Below are positions 54,804 to 64,000 of a stretch of 64,000 nt of DNA, in pieces. Positions within the stretch are counted from its first letter, which is position 1, and every line of letters begins with the position of its first letter. The stretch covers positions 124,001-188,000 of the forward strand of contig SPJN01000003.1 in assembly GCA_006844605.1 (NCBI GenBank). Reading direction: 5' to 3'. The notes under the pieces were generated by a model. It saw only the letters and a program-made list of their open reading frames with translations. It was not told the origin of the DNA and searched no databases. The position numbers and the translations under genes were made by a program. Source of the stretch: Hyphomicrobiales bacterium. Lineage in GTDB: Bacteria; Pseudomonadota; Alphaproteobacteria; SPJN01.

Positions 54804-56549
54804 ATGGCAGATCGGCTGCAAAAACTACTTCCCGCTCTTGATTGGATAAGGCCTTATGATCGCCCAACGGCAATTGCGGACCTGACAGCCGGTACAATCA
54901 CGGCCATTTTGTTGGTGCCGCAGGCAATGGCCTATGCCCAGCTTGCCGGATTGCCGCCTGAAGTTGGGCTTTATTCTTCCATACTACCTATTCTGCTTTA
55001 CGCCTTTTTCGGCACCAGCCGCACGCTTGCTGTTGGCCCGGTTGCGGTCGCAGCCCTGATGGTCGCCAGCGCGCTGGAGCCTGTCGCCATGCCCGGCAGT
55101 ATTGACTATATCGCCGGGGCCATTTTCCTTGCTGTGGCATCCGGGTTGATTTTGTTTCTGATGGGGCTGGCCCGTCTGGGGATTGTGGCGACGCTGTTAA
55201 GTCACCCCGTCATGTCTGGGTTCACCAGCGCCGCCGCCATCGTCATCGCCGCCAGCCAATTCAAGCATATTCTGGGCCTGCAACTACCATCGGGGCTGCG
55301 CCTTGATGAACTGACAATCGCCATCATCAGTCATGCAGGCGACGTCAATGTGGTCACACTACTATTTGGTTTAATGGGCATCGGGTTGCTGGTTTTCTTC
55401 CGCCAATACCTATCCAATATCCTTATCAAGCGGGGCCTATCGAAAGAAACCGCCAGCATATTATCACGGCTGGGCCCCCTATTGCTGGTGATGTCGCTAA
55501 CCGGCCTATCCGCGTTTTATCAGGTGGCAGACAGTGCCGGCGTTGCCATTGTCGGCACCATCCCAGAAGGCTTGCCCGACCTGACGATGCCAAACGTGGG
55601 CCTTGCAGCCGACCTGTTGGTGCCTGCATTGTTGATCGCACTGGTCGGGTTTGTCGAAAGTGTGGCAGTTGCAAAAGCCTTGGCAGCTAAACGGCGTGAG
55701 AAAATAGACGTCAATCAGGAATTGATCGGCCTTGGCCTTGCGAATATGGGCGCAGGTTTTACGGCGGGCGCGCCCGTGTCCGGCGGCTTCGCCCGGTCTG
55801 TCGTAAATTTTGAGGCAGGCGCGAAAACACAGGCCGCCGCAATCATAACCGCCCTGATCATCGTATTAACGGTTCTGGCCTTTACCCCCCTATTCTATCA
55901 TCTGCCCCAAGCGGTCCTGTCTGCCATCATCGTTGTATCTGTTTTGACGTTGGTGGATTTCGGCGTTCTGAAACGGTGCTGGTCCTATGACAAGGCAGAC
56001 GCCGCCGCATGGCTGATCACTTTCGCAATGGTCCTCGCCACGGGGGTTGAGCTTGGCATCCTTGCCGGTATCGCCATTTCCATCGCATTGTTTTTGTGGC
56101 GTACATCACGCCCTCATACCGCGATTGTCGGGCGCGTGCGCGACACCGAACATTTCCGAAATGTTTTACGGCACGATGTTGAAACCGCAGCGCATCTTGT
56201 TGCCATCCGCGTTGACGAAAGCCTGTATTTTGCAAACGCCGCCCATCTGGAACGTACCGTGTTGGATAAGGTTGCTGATAATCCAGCGTTAACGGATGTG
56301 CTGTTGATCTGTTCAGCGATAAACGCCATTGATGGCAGCGCGCTTGAAACATTAGAAGCACTGCATGAAGAATTACACGGCGCGGGCGTTACCCTGTCAT
56401 TGGCGGAAGTCAAAGGCCCGGTGATGGACCGGCTGGAGCGGACGGACTTTATCAACCATCTGGGGCGCATGAATATCTATCTTAGCGCCCATGATGCCTT
56501 TGCCGAAATTGTCGATGCACGCAAAACGGACCTCGATTACTACATCTAG
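54804..56549 (+). CDS. SulP family anion transporter with STAS domain
   Basis: Inner-membrane transporter of 581 residues. The conserved first block is TAGTITAILLVPQAMAYAQLAGLPPEVGLYSSILPILLYAFFGTSRTLAVGPVAVAALM (about 28-87). About ten hydrophobic segments run to residue 430, including GFTAGAPVSGGFARSVVNFEAGAKTQ. A cytosolic STAS domain lies at about 455-570 (VAIRVDESLYFANAAHLERTV, VLLICSAINAIDGSALETLEAL). Substrates of the family include sulfate, bicarbonate and dicarboxylates. Co-transcription with a BigR-like sensor favours a sulfur oxyanion, such as the sulfite or sulfate produced by persulfide oxidation, but the sequence does not prove it. Confidence 0.93.
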   Translation: MADRLQKLLPALDWIRPYDRPTAIADLTAGTITAILLVPQAMAYAQLAGLPPEVGLYSSILPILLYAFFGTSRTLAVGPVAVAALMVASALEPVAMPGSIDYIAGAIFLAVASGLILFLMGLARLGIVATLLSHPVMSGFTSAAAIVIAASQFKHILGLQLPSGLRLDELTIAIISHAGDVNVVTLLFGLMGIGLLVFFRQYLSNILIKRGLSKETASILSRLGPLLLVMSLTGLSAFYQVADSAGVAIVGTIPEGLPDLTMPNVGLAADLLVPALLIALVGFVESVAVAKALAAKRREKIDVNQELIGLGLANMGAGFTAGAPVSGGFARSVVNFEAGAKTQAAAIITALIIVLTVLAFTPLFYHLPQAVLSAIIVVSVLTLVDFGVLKRCWSYDKADAAAWLITFAMVLATGVELGILAGIAISIALFLWRTSRPHTAIVGRVRDTEHFRNVLRHDVETAAHLVAIRVDESLYFANAAHLERTVLDKVADNPALTDVLLICSAINAIDGSALETLEALHEELHGAGVTLSLAEVKGPVMDRLERTDFINHLGRMNIYLSAHDAFAEIVDARKTDLDYYI

Positions 56550-56593
56550 GCACAGTGCCGTTGCCAACGGATTATCAGAACTATCGGGAAAAA

Positions 56594-56669
<76 letters not shown>

Positions 56670-56783
56670 GCACCACCGTTTCGGGACGCTTCAACTAACA
56701 CCGATTTCAGGTCTGCGCAACGGCAATTTCTTGAATAGTGATTGACAAAGCGCCGCGTCACATTGTGGATCAAATAAGCACCG

Positions 56784-57971
56784 CTACAGGATCACGCCCT
56801 CATTACGGCTAAGTTCAACATCCCGATGCACATGGGCGTTCATCAACAGGCCCAGCCCCAACAATACGGTCAGCATGGCCGTGCCACCATAGGACACAAG
56901 GGGCAATGGCACGCCCACCACCGGCATCAACCCGATGACCATTGCGATATTGACCAATACATAAAGGAAAAACATCGTGTTCAGGCCCGCCGCCATCAAC
57001 CGGCCGAAATGATTTTTAACACTGCCTGCCATGATCCAGCCAAGGCCGATCATCACAACATAAATCATCACCAGACCGCTTGCACCGAACAGGCCAAATT
57101 CTTCGGCCAGCACGGTAAAGATAAAGTCTGTCTGACTTTCCGGCAGAAACGATAGATGGCTTTGCGTGCCTTCCATCAGGCCCCGCCCCCACGTACCGCC
57201 CGACCCCAGCGCAATCTTGGACTGGGTGATGTGGTAGCCAGCCCCCAGCGGGTCGCGCGACGGATCCAAAAAGGTCATCACCCGTGCCTTTTGATAATCA
57301 TGTAACTGCGTCCAGGCAAACGGCATGACTGCCGCCGCCCCTGCTGCCCCGAAAACGAACAGGCGTAGCGGCACCCCCGCCATAAACGCCACCGTCAACG
57401 CCCCCAGTGCAATCAACAATGCAGTGCCAAGGTCAGGCTGGTTCAACACCAACAGAACCGGCGCTGCAATCAACAAAGCGGGAATTATCAGGCTTTTTAT
57501 CGGCACCCCTTCGCGCGTGGGCAACGAATGGAAATAGCGCGCCAAGGCAAGGATGATGGCGATCTTCATCAACTCGCTGGGTTGCAGGGATACCCCCCCG
57601 ATGTCGAGCCATCTTTGCGCCCCCATGCCGACACGGCCAAAAAGCTCAACCCCGATGAGTAAGAGCAACGTCCCGACATAGGCGGGATAGGCCAGCTTCA
57701 TAATAAATCGAATGTCTATCAGCGCGACACAAATGGCGATGAACAAGCCAACCGCAAACCGCTTCATTTGCGGCACGGCATAGGCGTTCAAATCACCGTC
57801 AGCGGCAGAAAAAAGCAGCAAAAAGCCGATGGCCGCAACCGCGCATATCAAACCGATATAGACGAAGCTTAAGCGCCAAATTTTGGCGAACACACCACCT
57901 GCGCGTTGAATGGACGGTATGGTGCCATCTTCCCACGCCAGTGATGACAATCTGCGGGAGGCATTACCCAT
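56784..57971 (-). CDS. rodA: Rod-shape SEDS peptidoglycan polymerase RodA
   Basis: SEDS-family glycosyltransferase of 395 residues with about ten membrane segments. It elongates the lateral cell wall together with PBP2. Diagnostic parts: GAQRWLDIGGVSLQPSELMKIAIILALARYFH (about 118-149), LVLNQPDLGTALLIALGALTVAFMAG, the conserved Asp region DPSRDPLGAGYHITQSKIALGSGGTWGRG, and FLPESQTDFIFTVLAEEFGL. It closes with GVPLPLVSYGGTAML. It begins 2 bases after the PBP2 stop and is the last gene of the mre operon. Confidence 0.96.
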   Translation of the reverse strand: MGNASRRLSSLAWEDGTIPSIQRAGGVFAKIWRLSFVYIGLICAVAAIGFLLLFSAADGDLNAYAVPQMKRFAVGLFIAICVALIDIRFIMKLAYPAYVGTLLLLIGVELFGRVGMGAQRWLDIGGVSLQPSELMKIAIILALARYFHSLPTREGVPIKSLIIPALLIAAPVLLVLNQPDLGTALLIALGALTVAFMAGVPLRLFVFGAAGAAAVMPFAWTQLHDYQKARVMTFLDPSRDPLGAGYHITQSKIALGSGGTWGRGLMEGTQSHLSFLPESQTDFIFTVLAEEFGLFGASGLVMIYVVMIGLGWIMAGSVKNHFGRLMAAGLNTMFFLYVLVNIAMVIGLMPVVGVPLPLVSYGGTAMLTVLLGLGLLMNAHVHRDVELSRNEGVIL

Positions 57972-57973
57972 CC

Positions 57974-59833
57974 TTAAACCTCCTGCTCTCGGACCGGGGC
58001 ACCTTCACGGGTGGGCTGTGCCCCTGAATCCCGCTGCAATGCTGCAATCAATAGGTCGCGCGCGATCGGCGTCGCAACAGATGACCCCGACCCGCCATGT
58101 TCAACAATCACGCTGACACCATAGCGGGGCTTATCCACCGGCGCATAGCCGACAAATAACGCGTGGTCGCGCTGTGACCATGGCAGTTCCTTATTGGCAA
58201 GGACGCCCTGATCACGTTCAGCCTGTGTAATCCGGCGCACCTGCGCGGTCCCGGTCTTGCCCGCCATTTCTTGATGCTGCCACATCATGCGATGTTCAAA
58301 CGCCGTTCCCGCCGGATGGTTGGTCACCGCATCAAGACTGTCGCGCACCCGGTCAATGATCCACGGCTTAACCGGCAGTTCAGAAAATGTCGGCATCATA
58401 TCGTTTGGATCAACAACCAATCGAGGGGCAACAGCCTGACGTGCGGGGTTGGCAACGCGCGCCGTCATCACAGCAAGTTCCAACGCGGTTGAGGTAACAA
58501 ACCCCTGCCCGATCCCGGCAATAAAGGTTTCCCCCACCTGCCAGGGTTGACCATAAACCGCCTGTTTCCAATTGCGATCAGGGATCAACCCCTTCGCCTG
58601 TTCTGGCAGGCCAATATCATACACCTGCCCCAACCCAAGCCGGCGAGACATATCGGCAATGCGGTCGATCCCGACCTCACGCGCGATTTGATAGAAATAG
58701 ACATCACACGATTCACGCGTGGCCTGCTTGAAATTCATCATGCCATGACCAAACCGGTGCCAACAGTGAAACCGGTGGCCGCCCATTTCGATATGGCCGC
58801 CGCACATCACCTTGCGCGCATCTGTTGTGATGCCAGCCTCAAGCGCCGCTGCCAGAACAGCAATCTTGAACGTAGACCCCGGCGGATAGCGTCCCTGCAC
58901 CGCCTTGTTCAACAGGGGGGAACGTGGATCATCCACCAGCTTGCGCCAATCATGCGTGCTGATACCGGTTGCAAACTTGTTGGCGTCGAACCCGGGGGTG
59001 GACGCCATCGCAAGAACGTCACCATTGGCGACATCCAGCAAAACCGCAGCGCCGGTTTCCCCTTCGAACCGCGCGGCGGAAAAATCCTGTAAGTTTGCGT
59101 CAATCGTCAGCACAAGGTCCTTGCCTGCCTCGCCCTCCTCGCGGTCCAACTCCCGAATAACGCGGCCAAGGGCGTTTACCTCAACCTGTCGGTTTCCCGC
59201 CTTGCCCCGCAATTCAGTATCAAACTGCCGCTCCAGCCCACGTCGCCCGATTTGAAACCCCGGCATGTTCAACAAGGGATCTGGGTCCCGCTGCTGATCA
59301 TTTTCTGATGGATACCCGACATAGCCCAAAAGGTGAGACAGGCTTTCACCACCCAAATAATCACGCCGATAACCCGTCTTGCTGTGCACGCCGGGCAAAT
59401 CGGGGCTGTTTACATTCACCTTTGCGAATGCCTGCCATTCCATATCATTGATGACAGTGATGGGCGTGAACGACCGATTGCGCCCAACATCCCGAATAAC
59501 CCGTTGGCGCACATCATCACTGATGGGGACAAGGCGCGCCAATTGGTCAAGCGTCGCCTCGACCCCATTGGTTTGTTCGGGGATCAGGATCACCCCATGC
59601 GTCCGTTGGTTACGCGCCAGCTCACGCCCAAACCGATCAAGGATACGCCCGCGCACCGGGGGCAATAATTCAAGGTTGATACGATTATCTTCAGCCAGCG
59701 TGCGGTAAAGGTCGGCCTCAACCACCTGCAATTGATAAAGCCGTGCGCCGATCACCCCGAACGCCAATGCCTGCATCCCGCCAAACAGGATGGCGCGCCG
59801 TGTAAACCGTTCTGTCAGCTTTTCTTCGGACAT
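57974..59833 (-). CDS. mrdA: Penicillin-binding protein 2
   Basis: Class B transpeptidase of 619 residues that crosslinks peptidoglycan during elongation. It has one N-terminal membrane anchor (RAILFGGMQALAFGVIGARLY), then the pedestal domain (PPVRGRILDRFGRELARNQRTHGV, LSHLLGYVG). The transpeptidase domain has the active serine in PPGSTFKIAVLAA (near 319) and the KTG box in MAGKTGTAQV (near 525). The C-terminal about 15 residues are a polar tail. It lies between mreD and rodA on the same strand, the normal order for the elongasome cluster. Confidence 0.96.
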   Translation of the reverse strand: MSEEKLTERFTRRAILFGGMQALAFGVIGARLYQLQVVEADLYRTLAEDNRINLELLPPVRGRILDRFGRELARNQRTHGVILIPEQTNGVEATLDQLARLVPISDDVRQRVIRDVGRNRSFTPITVINDMEWQAFAKVNVNSPDLPGVHSKTGYRRDYLGGESLSHLLGYVGYPSENDQQRDPDPLLNMPGFQIGRRGLERQFDTELRGKAGNRQVEVNALGRVIRELDREEGEAGKDLVLTIDANLQDFSAARFEGETGAAVLLDVANGDVLAMASTPGFDANKFATGISTHDWRKLVDDPRSPLLNKAVQGRYPPGSTFKIAVLAAALEAGITTDARKVMCGGHIEMGGHRFHCWHRFGHGMMNFKQATRESCDVYFYQIAREVGIDRIADMSRRLGLGQVYDIGLPEQAKGLIPDRNWKQAVYGQPWQVGETFIAGIGQGFVTSTALELAVMTARVANPARQAVAPRLVVDPNDMMPTFSELPVKPWIIDRVRDSLDAVTNHPAGTAFEHRMMWQHQEMAGKTGTAQVRRITQAERDQGVLANKELPWSQRDHALFVGYAPVDKPRYGVSVIVEHGGSGSSVATPIARDLLIAALQRDSGAQPTREGAPVREQEV

Positions 59834-59842
59834 ACCGCCAGC

Positions 59843-60379
59843 TTACCTTGCAACCTGCGTCGGCACCAACAGACGCATCACAAGCATCAGTGCCATGCCC
59901 ATCAGAGGGTACAGCAGCACGGTCCAAATCAACGAAACAGCCAACGGCAACAGCGGTACGAAAGACAGGCTCCACAAGCTGACAACAACCCAGGACAGGA
60001 CCGTCACTGTTGCCGCAGCCAATACAAAACCGCCAAACCAGAACAGTCCCGACAATGGCACAATGACTTGCGCCAATCGCCCCACCATCAATATCGCGAT
60101 TAGATAGGCCAAACTGGACATGCCCAGAGGTGCCCCCGACAGGGCATCAAGCAAGAAACCGACCAAAAACACAGCAGAAGGACGCAGTAAATCCGGCCTG
60201 ACCATGCGCCAGAAATAAACCGCCATAAACGCCAGATCAGGCGCGGTGCCGGTCAACGTGCTGCTGCCCACCACGAATGGCCACGGCAATGTGGCCACCA
60301 GCCCGGCAAACAGAACCGTCACCAGCGGCGCTGCATTGCGCAACGTCAGCAATAACCAATCAAGCGAAAAGCCGTTCAT
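59843..60379 (-). CDS. mreD: Rod-shape-determining membrane protein MreD
   Basis: Hydrophobic protein of 178 residues with five to six membrane segments. The family is weakly conserved. The blocks ALRNAAPLVTVLFAGLVATLPWPFV-like N-terminus, PDLAFMAVYFWRMVRPDLLRPSAVFLVGFLLDALSGAPLGMSSLAYL (about 43-89) and the C-terminal WTVLLYPLMGMALMLVMRLLVP are typical of MreD. The gene overlaps mreC by 4 bases and ends 10 bases before mrdA, so context makes the assignment firm. Confidence 0.92.
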   Translation of the reverse strand: MNGFSLDWLLLTLRNAAPLVTVLFAGLVATLPWPFVVGSSTLTGTAPDLAFMAVYFWRMVRPDLLRPSAVFLVGFLLDALSGAPLGMSSLAYLIAILMVGRLAQVIVPLSGLFWFGGFVLAAATVTVLSWVVVSLWSLSFVPLLPLAVSLIWTVLLYPLMGMALMLVMRLLVPTQVAR

Positions 60380-61437
60380 TGATCTGAACCAAGTGACCTA
60401 AGCGTCGGGCGGGTTTGCGCATCCTTGTCAGTCGCGATCTGCTCTGCCTCGTCCATCAAAATGTCTACCGGGACACCATTGTGAAGTGGCACAGCACCGC
60501 CGTCCGCAGCAGCGGTTTCTGGCAAGGCCACCCCACGGGGCAGCCCTTCCTCTACACTGACAGTCAAGTTCAGCGGCAGGCTTAACACCCGGACATAATC
60601 AAGCCGTGTCGTGTCCACATGGGGGCGGATAAAGATGCTGCCATCCTTATCAATCGCCTCAACAATCCCAACAGGAAGCCCCGCAGGCATAAGACCGCCA
60701 TCGCCAGAGGTAACAACGCGTTCGCCCAGCTGAGGTTTTGCCCCTTCAGGCAGGTAGCTGATCTTCAACAAGGCCCCGTTAGACCCGGTTGCCAGCCCCT
60801 TGACCCGATCATCGGCCAGCCGCACCGGAATCCGCGAGTTGATGTCAGTCACCAGCAAGACACGCGCGCCATCAGTTGCGGTTCCATCAATTCGCCCCAC
60901 AAGACCAAGATGGTTCAAAACCGCCTGCCCTTTTTCAAGGCCATCACGATGCCCCGCATTAATCAGCACCGCACGCACAAAGGGGGTTGAGGTATCAGCG
61001 ACCACACGGGCCGACCGCACACCTGTTGGCAGATCATCCGCCATCGACAAAAGTTCGCGCATCAGGCGGTTTTCATCGGACAAGCCCGTTGCAACGCCTT
61101 CCCAACCGCGCAGGCGATCAACCTCTGCCCTCAATTGTTTGTTTTCTTCATATACATTGGTGATTGCAGAAACCGACGCGCCAATATCGTCAATAGCGGC
61201 CAGCGGTTCCTGCATGATGGACAGTATCGGGGTCGCCACCTCCGCCACTGTGCGGCGGCTCATCTCAACCAAAAAACTGTCGGCACGGCCAAATAACAAC
61301 AAGGCCGCAGACAGGGCAACGAACCCAAGCAGGGAATAACGATCATACAGGGCACGAAATGGCACAGTCCGGCTGCGCCCGACCGGCCTTAGACCGATGC
61401 GGGGTTGTTCCTTACTACTATCGTCATATCGCCCCAT
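60376..61437 (-). CDS. mreC: Rod-shape-determining protein MreC
   Basis: Bitopic periplasmic scaffold protein of 353 residues. One membrane segment (LLGFVALSAALLLFG, about 33-47) is followed by a coiled coil (about 90-115, ISAITNVYEENKQLRAEVDRL). The two beta-barrels carry NAGHRDGLEKGQAVLNHLGLVGRID (about 155-180) and VLLVTDINSRIPVRL, then GERVVTSGDGGLMPAGLPVGIVEAI. The C-terminal about 60 residues are disordered and acidic, longer than in many species. It lies between mreB and mreD, overlapping mreD by 4 bases. Confidence 0.95.
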   Translation of the reverse strand: MGRYDDSSKEQPRIGLRPVGRSRTVPFRALYDRYSLLGFVALSAALLLFGRADSFLVEMSRRTVAEVATPILSIMQEPLAAIDDIGASVSAITNVYEENKQLRAEVDRLRGWEGVATGLSDENRLMRELLSMADDLPTGVRSARVVADTSTPFVRAVLINAGHRDGLEKGQAVLNHLGLVGRIDGTATDGARVLLVTDINSRIPVRLADDRVKGLATGSNGALLKISYLPEGAKPQLGERVVTSGDGGLMPAGLPVGIVEAIDKDGSIFIRPHVDTTRLDYVRVLSLPLNLTVSVEEGLPRGVALPETAAADGGAVPLHNGVPVDILMDEAEQIATDKDAQTRPTLRSLGSDQ

Positions 61438-61475
61438 ACGTACACACCTATCTGGGCGTCAAAATTACTTATAAA

Positions 61476-62537
<1,062 letters not shown>

Positions 62538-62660
62538 CTATGGTTTGCTGCCATTGCTGCGCCGCAAACCCAACTGAATCAATTTGTTTTGTTTAAGCCG
62601 AAATCGCCCCGAAAAACAAAGAAAATCGCGACGAATTCAAAGAAAACACCAGATTCGGAC

Positions 62661-62707
62661 AAAAATAAGGAGCCGACGCCCCTCCACACCGGAAAGACAT
62701 CGGCCCC
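62661..62707 (-). terminator. Rho-independent terminator after leuA
   Basis: On the minus strand, GGGGCCGA and TCGGCTCC pair (one G-T wobble) around a loop of about 23 bases and run into TTATTTTT. It lies 20 bases past the leuA stop and separates it from mreB. Confidence 0.75.
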
Positions 62708-62726
62708 AATTCAAATCAACAGGCGG

Positions 62727-64000
62727 TCACAGCGCCAATTGAGAGCTTTCGGCCTTTTCCTTGCGATCGAACAATTTGTTCAATGCACCGACATAGGCCT
62801 TGGCGGAGGCAACCAATGTATCGGTTTCAGACCCCTGCCCCACAACCGTCATGCCCTGATTGGCCAAACGGACAGATACTGTTGCCTGTGCGTCTGTGCC
62901 CTCGGTTACGGCATGAACCTGATAAAGCTGCAATTCAGCCTCATGCGGGACCAATGCCTTGATCGCATTGAATGTGGCGTCCACCGGACCGTCACCTGTG
63001 GCCTCAGTCGTTTTATTCTCGCCATCAATGCTCACCGTCATGGTCGCCTTTTGCGGCCCTGACGTTCCGGCGATCACAGTCAGGCTTTCAACCTTGATCC
63101 GGTCATTGGCCGTCGCGACCTCATCATCGATCAGGGCAACAATATCCTCATCGAAGATTTGCTTCTTCTTGTCAGCCAATGCCTTGAAACGCACAAACGC
63201 ATCTTCGACAGCGTTCTGCCCCAACTCATACCCCAGCTCGCTCACCTTTGTTTTAAAGGCATGGCGGCCCGAATGCTTGCCCATCACCAATGAACTTTGG
63301 GTGACGCCAACACTTTCTGGGGTCATGATTTCATAGGTCTGGGTGTTCTTCAGCATCCCATCCTGATGGATGCCGCTTTCATGGGCAAAGGCATTGTCAC
63401 CGACAATCGCCTTATTGTACTGCACCGGAAACCCGGTCACCGCCGACACCAGCCGTGAGCCACGCATGATTTCCGTGGTGTCTACATTCGTCCAATAGGG
63501 CAACGCATCGCTGCGCGTGCGCAAGGCCATGACGATTTCTTCAACCGCGGCATTGCCGGCCCGTTCGCCCAAACCGTTAATGGTGCATTCGATCTGACGG
63601 GCGCCGCCACGCACACCACCCAATGAGTTGGCAACCGCCAACCCCAAATCATTATGACAATGGGTTGAGAAGATAACGTCGTCAGCACCGGGCACCTTGG
63701 TCTTCAACATATTGAACAGTGCCTCATATTCCTCAGGTACGGTGTAGCCCACCGTATCGGGAATGTTGATGGTTGTGGCACCGGCCTTGATCGCCGCTTC
63801 AACCGTGCGGCACAGGAAATCATGTTCCGTCCGTGTGGCGTCTTCGGCAGACCATTCAACATCATCAACCTTGTTACGGGCATAGGACACAGAATCGATC
63901 ACCGCCTGCAACACATCTTCGGGGTCCATTTGCAGCTTGTGCTTCATATGGACCGGGCTGGTTGAAATGAAGGTATGAATGCGGGCACGTTCAGCAAACT
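62727..64000 (-). CDS. leuA: 2-isopropylmalate synthase (5' end cut by window edge)
   Basis: First enzyme of leucine synthesis: it condenses acetyl-CoA with 2-ketoisovalerate. About 424 C-terminal residues are present and the frame stays open to base 64000. The first visible residues (RIHTFISTSPVHMKHKLQM) belong to the catalytic barrel, so the true start lies outside. IFSTHCHNDLGLAVANSL carries the metal HxH, and GLGERAGNAAVEEIVMALR follows. HESGIHQDGMLKNTQTYEIM is diagnostic. The C-terminal regulatory domain (from about 63160 downward) includes VDATFNAIKALVP and ends EKAESSQLAL; it is the leucine feedback-binding part in the family. Confidence 0.97.
   Translation of the reverse strand, partial: FAERARIHTFISTSPVHMKHKLQMDPEDVLQAVIDSVSYARNKVDDVEWSAEDATRTEHDFLCRTVEAAIKAGATTINIPDTVGYTVPEEYEALFNMLKTKVPGADDVIFSTHCHNDLGLAVANSLGGVRGGARQIECTINGLGERAGNAAVEEIVMALRTRSDALPYWTNVDTTEIMRGSRLVSAVTGFPVQYNKAIVGDNAFAHESGIHQDGMLKNTQTYEIMTPESVGVTQSSLVMGKHSGRHAFKTKVSELGYELGQNAVEDAFVRFKALADKKKQIFDEDIVALIDDEVATANDRIKVESLTVIAGTSGPQKATMTVSIDGENKTTEATGDGPVDATFNAIKALVPHEAELQLYQVHAVTEGTDAQATVSVRLANQGMTVVGQGSETDTLVASAKAYVGALNKLFDRKEKAESSQLAL

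Noticed and set aside
56554-56575. CCGTT/AACGG hairpin after sulP
   Set aside because: Five pairs with a three-base loop and no T-run on either strand; not a convincing terminator.
56743-56777. TGATCC on the minus strand before tRNA-Lys
   Set aside because: It looks like the ECF -35 hexamer, but the base run 17 positions later is TTTGTC, not a GTA-type -10, and no stress gene follows.

Overview
This 64 kb window is ordinary chromosome of an alphaproteobacterium with moderately high GC. The evidence is gene order. It carries a pcm-like / tolC / popZ-like / valS group, a murA-DUF2948-hisD-UPF0262-LMW phosphatase-infA-maf-RNase G-yacG run, an RpoE-ChrR (ECF11-type) stress module, and mreBCD-mrdA-rodA beside leuA. 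The closest lineage cannot be fixed from the sequence; a marine or Rhodospirillales/SAR116-like relative is a guess. No insertion sequence, prophage, CRISPR array or rRNA gene was seen. Three tRNA genes (Phe-GAA, Thr-GGT, Lys-CTT) are present, all on the minus strand and all with encoded CCA.

Layout. 1-4 kb: valS (cut by the left edge), a PopZ-like polar organiser, a TolC channel and a Pcm-like methyltransferase. 4-9.4 kb: an amidohydrolase and rsmI on the plus strand, converging on a small surface-polysaccharide group (KpsS-like protein, DxD glycosyltransferase, mannose-6-phosphate-isomerase-type cupin). 9.4-20.5 kb: a secreted protein, mnmC, an approximately 800-base gene-free stretch holding a probable structured RNA, a racemase-like protein, a DUF3604 protein, a FadB/FadJ-type enzyme, a PqiA-like membrane protein, and a TetR/diiron-protein pair. 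20.5-27.5 kb: thiC under a TPP riboswitch, a His/Arg/Tyr-rich secreted protein, a classical autotransporter and a lipoprotein alpha/beta-hydrolase. 27.5-34 kb: a periplasmic GH2 glycosidase followed by an ABC ATPase, an FtsX-type permease and a HlyD adaptor. 34-42.6 kb: the housekeeping run. 42.8-46.5 kb: an uncharacterised three-gene operon (Ala/Glu-rich lipoprotein, CHASE2-adenylate cyclase, unknown cytosolic protein). 46.7-53.5 kb: the RpoE-ChrR stress locus. 53.5-56.5 kb: a persulfide-dioxygenase-like / BigR-like / SulP sulfur module. 56.8-62.5 kb: the rod-shape operon. 62.7-64 kb: leuA, cut by the right edge.

How the genes work together. The best-supported system is the stress locus. One operon reads cyclopropane-synthase-like methyltransferase, unknown exported protein, ECF sigma factor, ChrR anti-sigma. 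A divergent operon reads FAD oxidoreductase, DUF1365, DUF1295. The 120-base region between them has two opposed elements, each TGATCC, 17 bases, then a GTA-containing hexamer, which fit promoters for the sigma factor itself. ChrR keeps every known zinc ligand at the exact published spacing. By analogy with Rhodobacter this predicts a singlet-oxygen response that remodels membrane unsaturated fatty acids, possibly to furan fatty acids. The second well-supported circuit is a perfect 10+10 palindrome holding two overlapping, oppositely directed sigma70-like promoters between the persulfide dioxygenase and its BigR-type, two-cysteine repressor.

Main unknowns worth attention: the four-hairpin RNA candidate at 12616-12753, the exported protein inside the sigma operon, the cyclase operon at 42818-46495, and the autotransporter/lipoprotein-hydrolase pair. 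All start choices and family assignments were made by eye without database searches.
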